Shown: in pieces, positions 62,453-64,000 of the stretch
Numbering within the stretch: the stretch's first letter is position 1
Layout: each line of letters starts with the position of its first letter
Origin: Candidatus Methylomicrobium oryzae
GTDB lineage: Bacteria > Pseudomonadota > Gammaproteobacteria > Methylococcales > Methylomonadaceae
Assembly: GCF_016745425.1 (NCBI RefSeq)
Contig: NZ_JAERVK010000019.1
Span: forward strand, 38,951 to 102,950
DNA length: 64,000 bases
Direction: 5' to 3'
Notes under the pieces: generated by a model
Database searches by the model: none
What the model saw: the letters and a program-made list of their open reading frames with translations, nothing else
What the model was told of the DNA's origin: nothing
Position numbers and translations under genes: made by a program

Positions 62453-63870
62453 TCGCCGACCGGTTTGCCGCTGTTCTGATTTTTGAGATAGGAACGGGTC
62501 ATCGCTGCAAAATCGCGTTGATGTTTTCCCGCATAGCGCCTTTGCCAGCCGCAGCCGTTTTGCTTGTTTGCGAGGCGTTGGCGGATAATTCCCAAGTAAT
62601 TGTCGATGTCGGATGCACTGACGCCGAATGACTGTAAACCTTTAACCGCACGCGGCAGGAATTCGGTTCGCAAAAGCTGCTCGATCCGGTGCCGGGAACC
62701 GTCGGACCAGACGAGCGTGCTGTCGAGACCGTGCCGGGCGGCATGATAGAAGTTGTCCTTGGCTTCCGGGAAAGTCAGCGGCAGGCCATGCTGCATCGCC
62801 TGCTCGCAGAGGTTTTGCGCCAAGCCGAAATAGAACGCCGCATTGGCGATCGCATCGACCGGGGTCGGGCCGGCGGCCGGCGTCCGGTGCTCGATCCGGA
62901 TATGGGGCGTGCCGTCCGCGTCGAAGCCGATCAGGGGGCGATTCCAGCGCCAGATCGTGCCGTTGTGGAGGCGCAAATGCGCGAACTGTTCGGCGTCAGT
63001 ATCCAGATTGACCGGCAGCAAGGGCGGAAAATGCGCGAGATTTTCTTCGAAGCATTCGAACACCGACTGCCGCAAATAGCCCGAGCCGAAGCTGACGCGA
63101 TGCAGCGGGCCGCGTGCTGCCCCGTTGTAACCGCCTGTTTCGGCGGCCTGTTCGAATAACGGAATCCGGGTTTCGTGCCAGAGCTCCTTGCCGAACAGAA
63201 ACGGCGAATTGGCGCTGACCGCCACGACGGGAGCGGAGGCGATGATCGAGGCGTTATAGAAATGGTGCGCCGATTCCAGCGGCAACTGAATGTGCGTTTG
63301 AAAAGAGGTCGTTGCCGATTCGATCATCACATTATGATGGTCGAATTTGAGATGTTCGCTGCCGTGGATATCGATATGGATCGGCATCCCGCGCGCCTGC
63401 AGGATCTGCTCGTTCAAGGCCTTGTAACGGTGCATCTCGGACATGTTGCCGAGGTGCAGGTCGCTTTGCGCAAGGGTCGGCAGAATGCCGATCATGACCG
63501 CGTTGTGATTCATCCCTTCGGCATGGCGGACGGCGTTTTGCCAGATGCGCTCCAGGCGGTCGTGCAGTTGGCCGAATACACTACCGGTCAGGGGCGCCGG
63601 TTCGCAGTTCAGTTCGAAATTGAACTTGGCGAGCTCGGCGCTGGCCAGCGGATCGTTCAGCGTCTCCAGATACTGTTTATTGACCGGCGCGGGACGCATC
63701 GCCCTGTCGACCAGCCAGGCCTCGACCTCGAACCCGGCAACGGGCGGCCGCTTCGAGCACGCGTTCCGTTCGATTACCTGCTTGAGCAACATGGTTTCCC
63801 GGACAAGTCTCTGGCGGAAAGCGATAAAATCGCCTTCTTCAAATTGGGTCCGCGTGATTTCTTGTCCCAT
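62443..63870 (-). CDS. GCS2-family glutamate-cysteine ligase-like enzyme
   Basis: A 475-residue ATP-dependent ligase of the glutamate-cysteine ligase family 2 fold. Visible marks are MGQEITRTQFEEGDF at the start, a VAGFEVEAWLVDRAMRPAPV segment with the acidic metal site, FNFELNCEPAPLTG, and RIEHRTPAAGPTPVDAIANA, all typical of GCS2/YbdK-type proteins. The start at 63870 is chosen because MGQEI is the usual family beginning; the frame is open to 63954. Whether it makes gamma-glutamylcysteine or another gamma-glutamyl amide cannot be told. It heads an operon with an aspartoacylase-like hydrolase and a HIT protein. The last 130 bp of the window contain no gene. Confidence 0.87.
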   Translation of the reverse strand: MGQEITRTQFEEGDFIAFRQRLVRETMLLKQVIERNACSKRPPVAGFEVEAWLVDRAMRPAPVNKQYLETLNDPLASAELAKFNFELNCEPAPLTGSVFGQLHDRLERIWQNAVRHAEGMNHNAVMIGILPTLAQSDLHLGNMSEMHRYKALNEQILQARGMPIHIDIHGSEHLKFDHHNVMIESATTSFQTHIQLPLESAHHFYNASIIASAPVVAVSANSPFLFGKELWHETRIPLFEQAAETGGYNGAARGPLHRVSFGSGYLRQSVFECFEENLAHFPPLLPVNLDTDAEQFAHLRLHNGTIWRWNRPLIGFDADGTPHIRIEHRTPAAGPTPVDAIANAAFYFGLAQNLCEQAMQHGLPLTFPEAKDNFYHAARHGLDSTLVWSDGSRHRIEQLLRTEFLPRAVKGLQSFGVSASDIDNYLGIIRQRLANKQNGCGWQRRYAGKHQRDFAAMTRSYLKNQNSGKPVGEWQ

Positions 63871-64000
63871 GGCGGCATTCCTGGCTGACAGCAATAGCCC
63901 ATCATACGGGCTTTTCAAAGGCAGCGTCAATGGTTGGCGCTTACGGCTCATCACCTATCAGTTTCAGATAAACTATGCCGTGTACACAACTATTGATTCA

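Overview
The window reads as chromosome of a gammaproteobacterium. Three gene orders match that class: mltD / yafS-like methyltransferase / rnhA, nadB divergent from rpoE-rseA-rseB plus a DegP-type protease, and waaF-waaC. The sequence is moderately GC-rich, densely packed and strongly proteobacterial in housekeeping content (glnE, coaD, rsmD, cyoE, trpS, queD, ilvE, a complete type II secretion operon). The hyi-glxR pair, glcD and the secreted-protein cluster would suit a methylotrophic gammaproteobacterium such as a Methylococcales member. No methane or methanol oxidation gene is present, so that is only an inference.

Layout. 1-8.4 kb: 3' end of a flavoprotein, an SbmA/YddA-type ABC transporter with a decayed ATPase site, a 242-bp inverted-repeat element, ybiB-cyoE, and a paired M16 peptidase operon ending in rsmD. 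8.4-16 kb: coaD, a small ferredoxin, a Uma2 protein and hyi-glxR, separated by four GTAGG...CCTAC double-hairpin elements, then an Hpt protein and glnE. 16.4-25.3 kb: the most unusual block. It holds three secreted proteins of unknown function, two of which share a new-looking Cys-bracketed domain. These are followed by a TlpA thioredoxin, a DUF4266 lipoprotein, a large DUF3570 protein fused through a poly-His linker to a Met/His-rich outer-membrane-type domain, ApbE, and a membrane-fused spermidine-synthase-like protein. 25.3-28.8 kb: ilvE and the LPS heptosyltransferases waaF and waaC. 29.3-40.2 kb: gspE-F-G-H-I-J-K-L-M-C-D. 40.3-43.4 kb: mltD, yafS-like, rnhA.

43.4-45.8 kb is a gene graveyard. 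It contains a strongly hairpinned stretch that may be a structured RNA, a frameshifted Imm11-type immunity gene, the last ~65 codons of an AHH-type polymorphic toxin, and an IS3-family element that truncates the toxin and is itself mutated. 46-57 kb: yajD, the PilZ-queD-yqiB operon, trpS, unknown membrane proteins, a YigZ protein, glcD, a dynamin-like protein, a lipoprotein and nadB. 57-61 kb: the sigma-E envelope stress operon. 61-63.9 kb: an operon of a GCS2-family ligase, an aspartoacylase-like hydrolase and a HIT protein.

Themes. Envelope biology dominates: secretion, LPS core, peptidoglycan turnover, sigma-E and periplasmic redox. The 16.5-25.3 kb block is the best candidate for an undescribed system. 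ApbE can attach FMN covalently to D-x-x-[ST]-G-A-T motifs in exported proteins, and the DUF3570 protein two genes upstream carries two such motifs. A periplasmic thioredoxin and a metal-binding-looking region sit in the same block.
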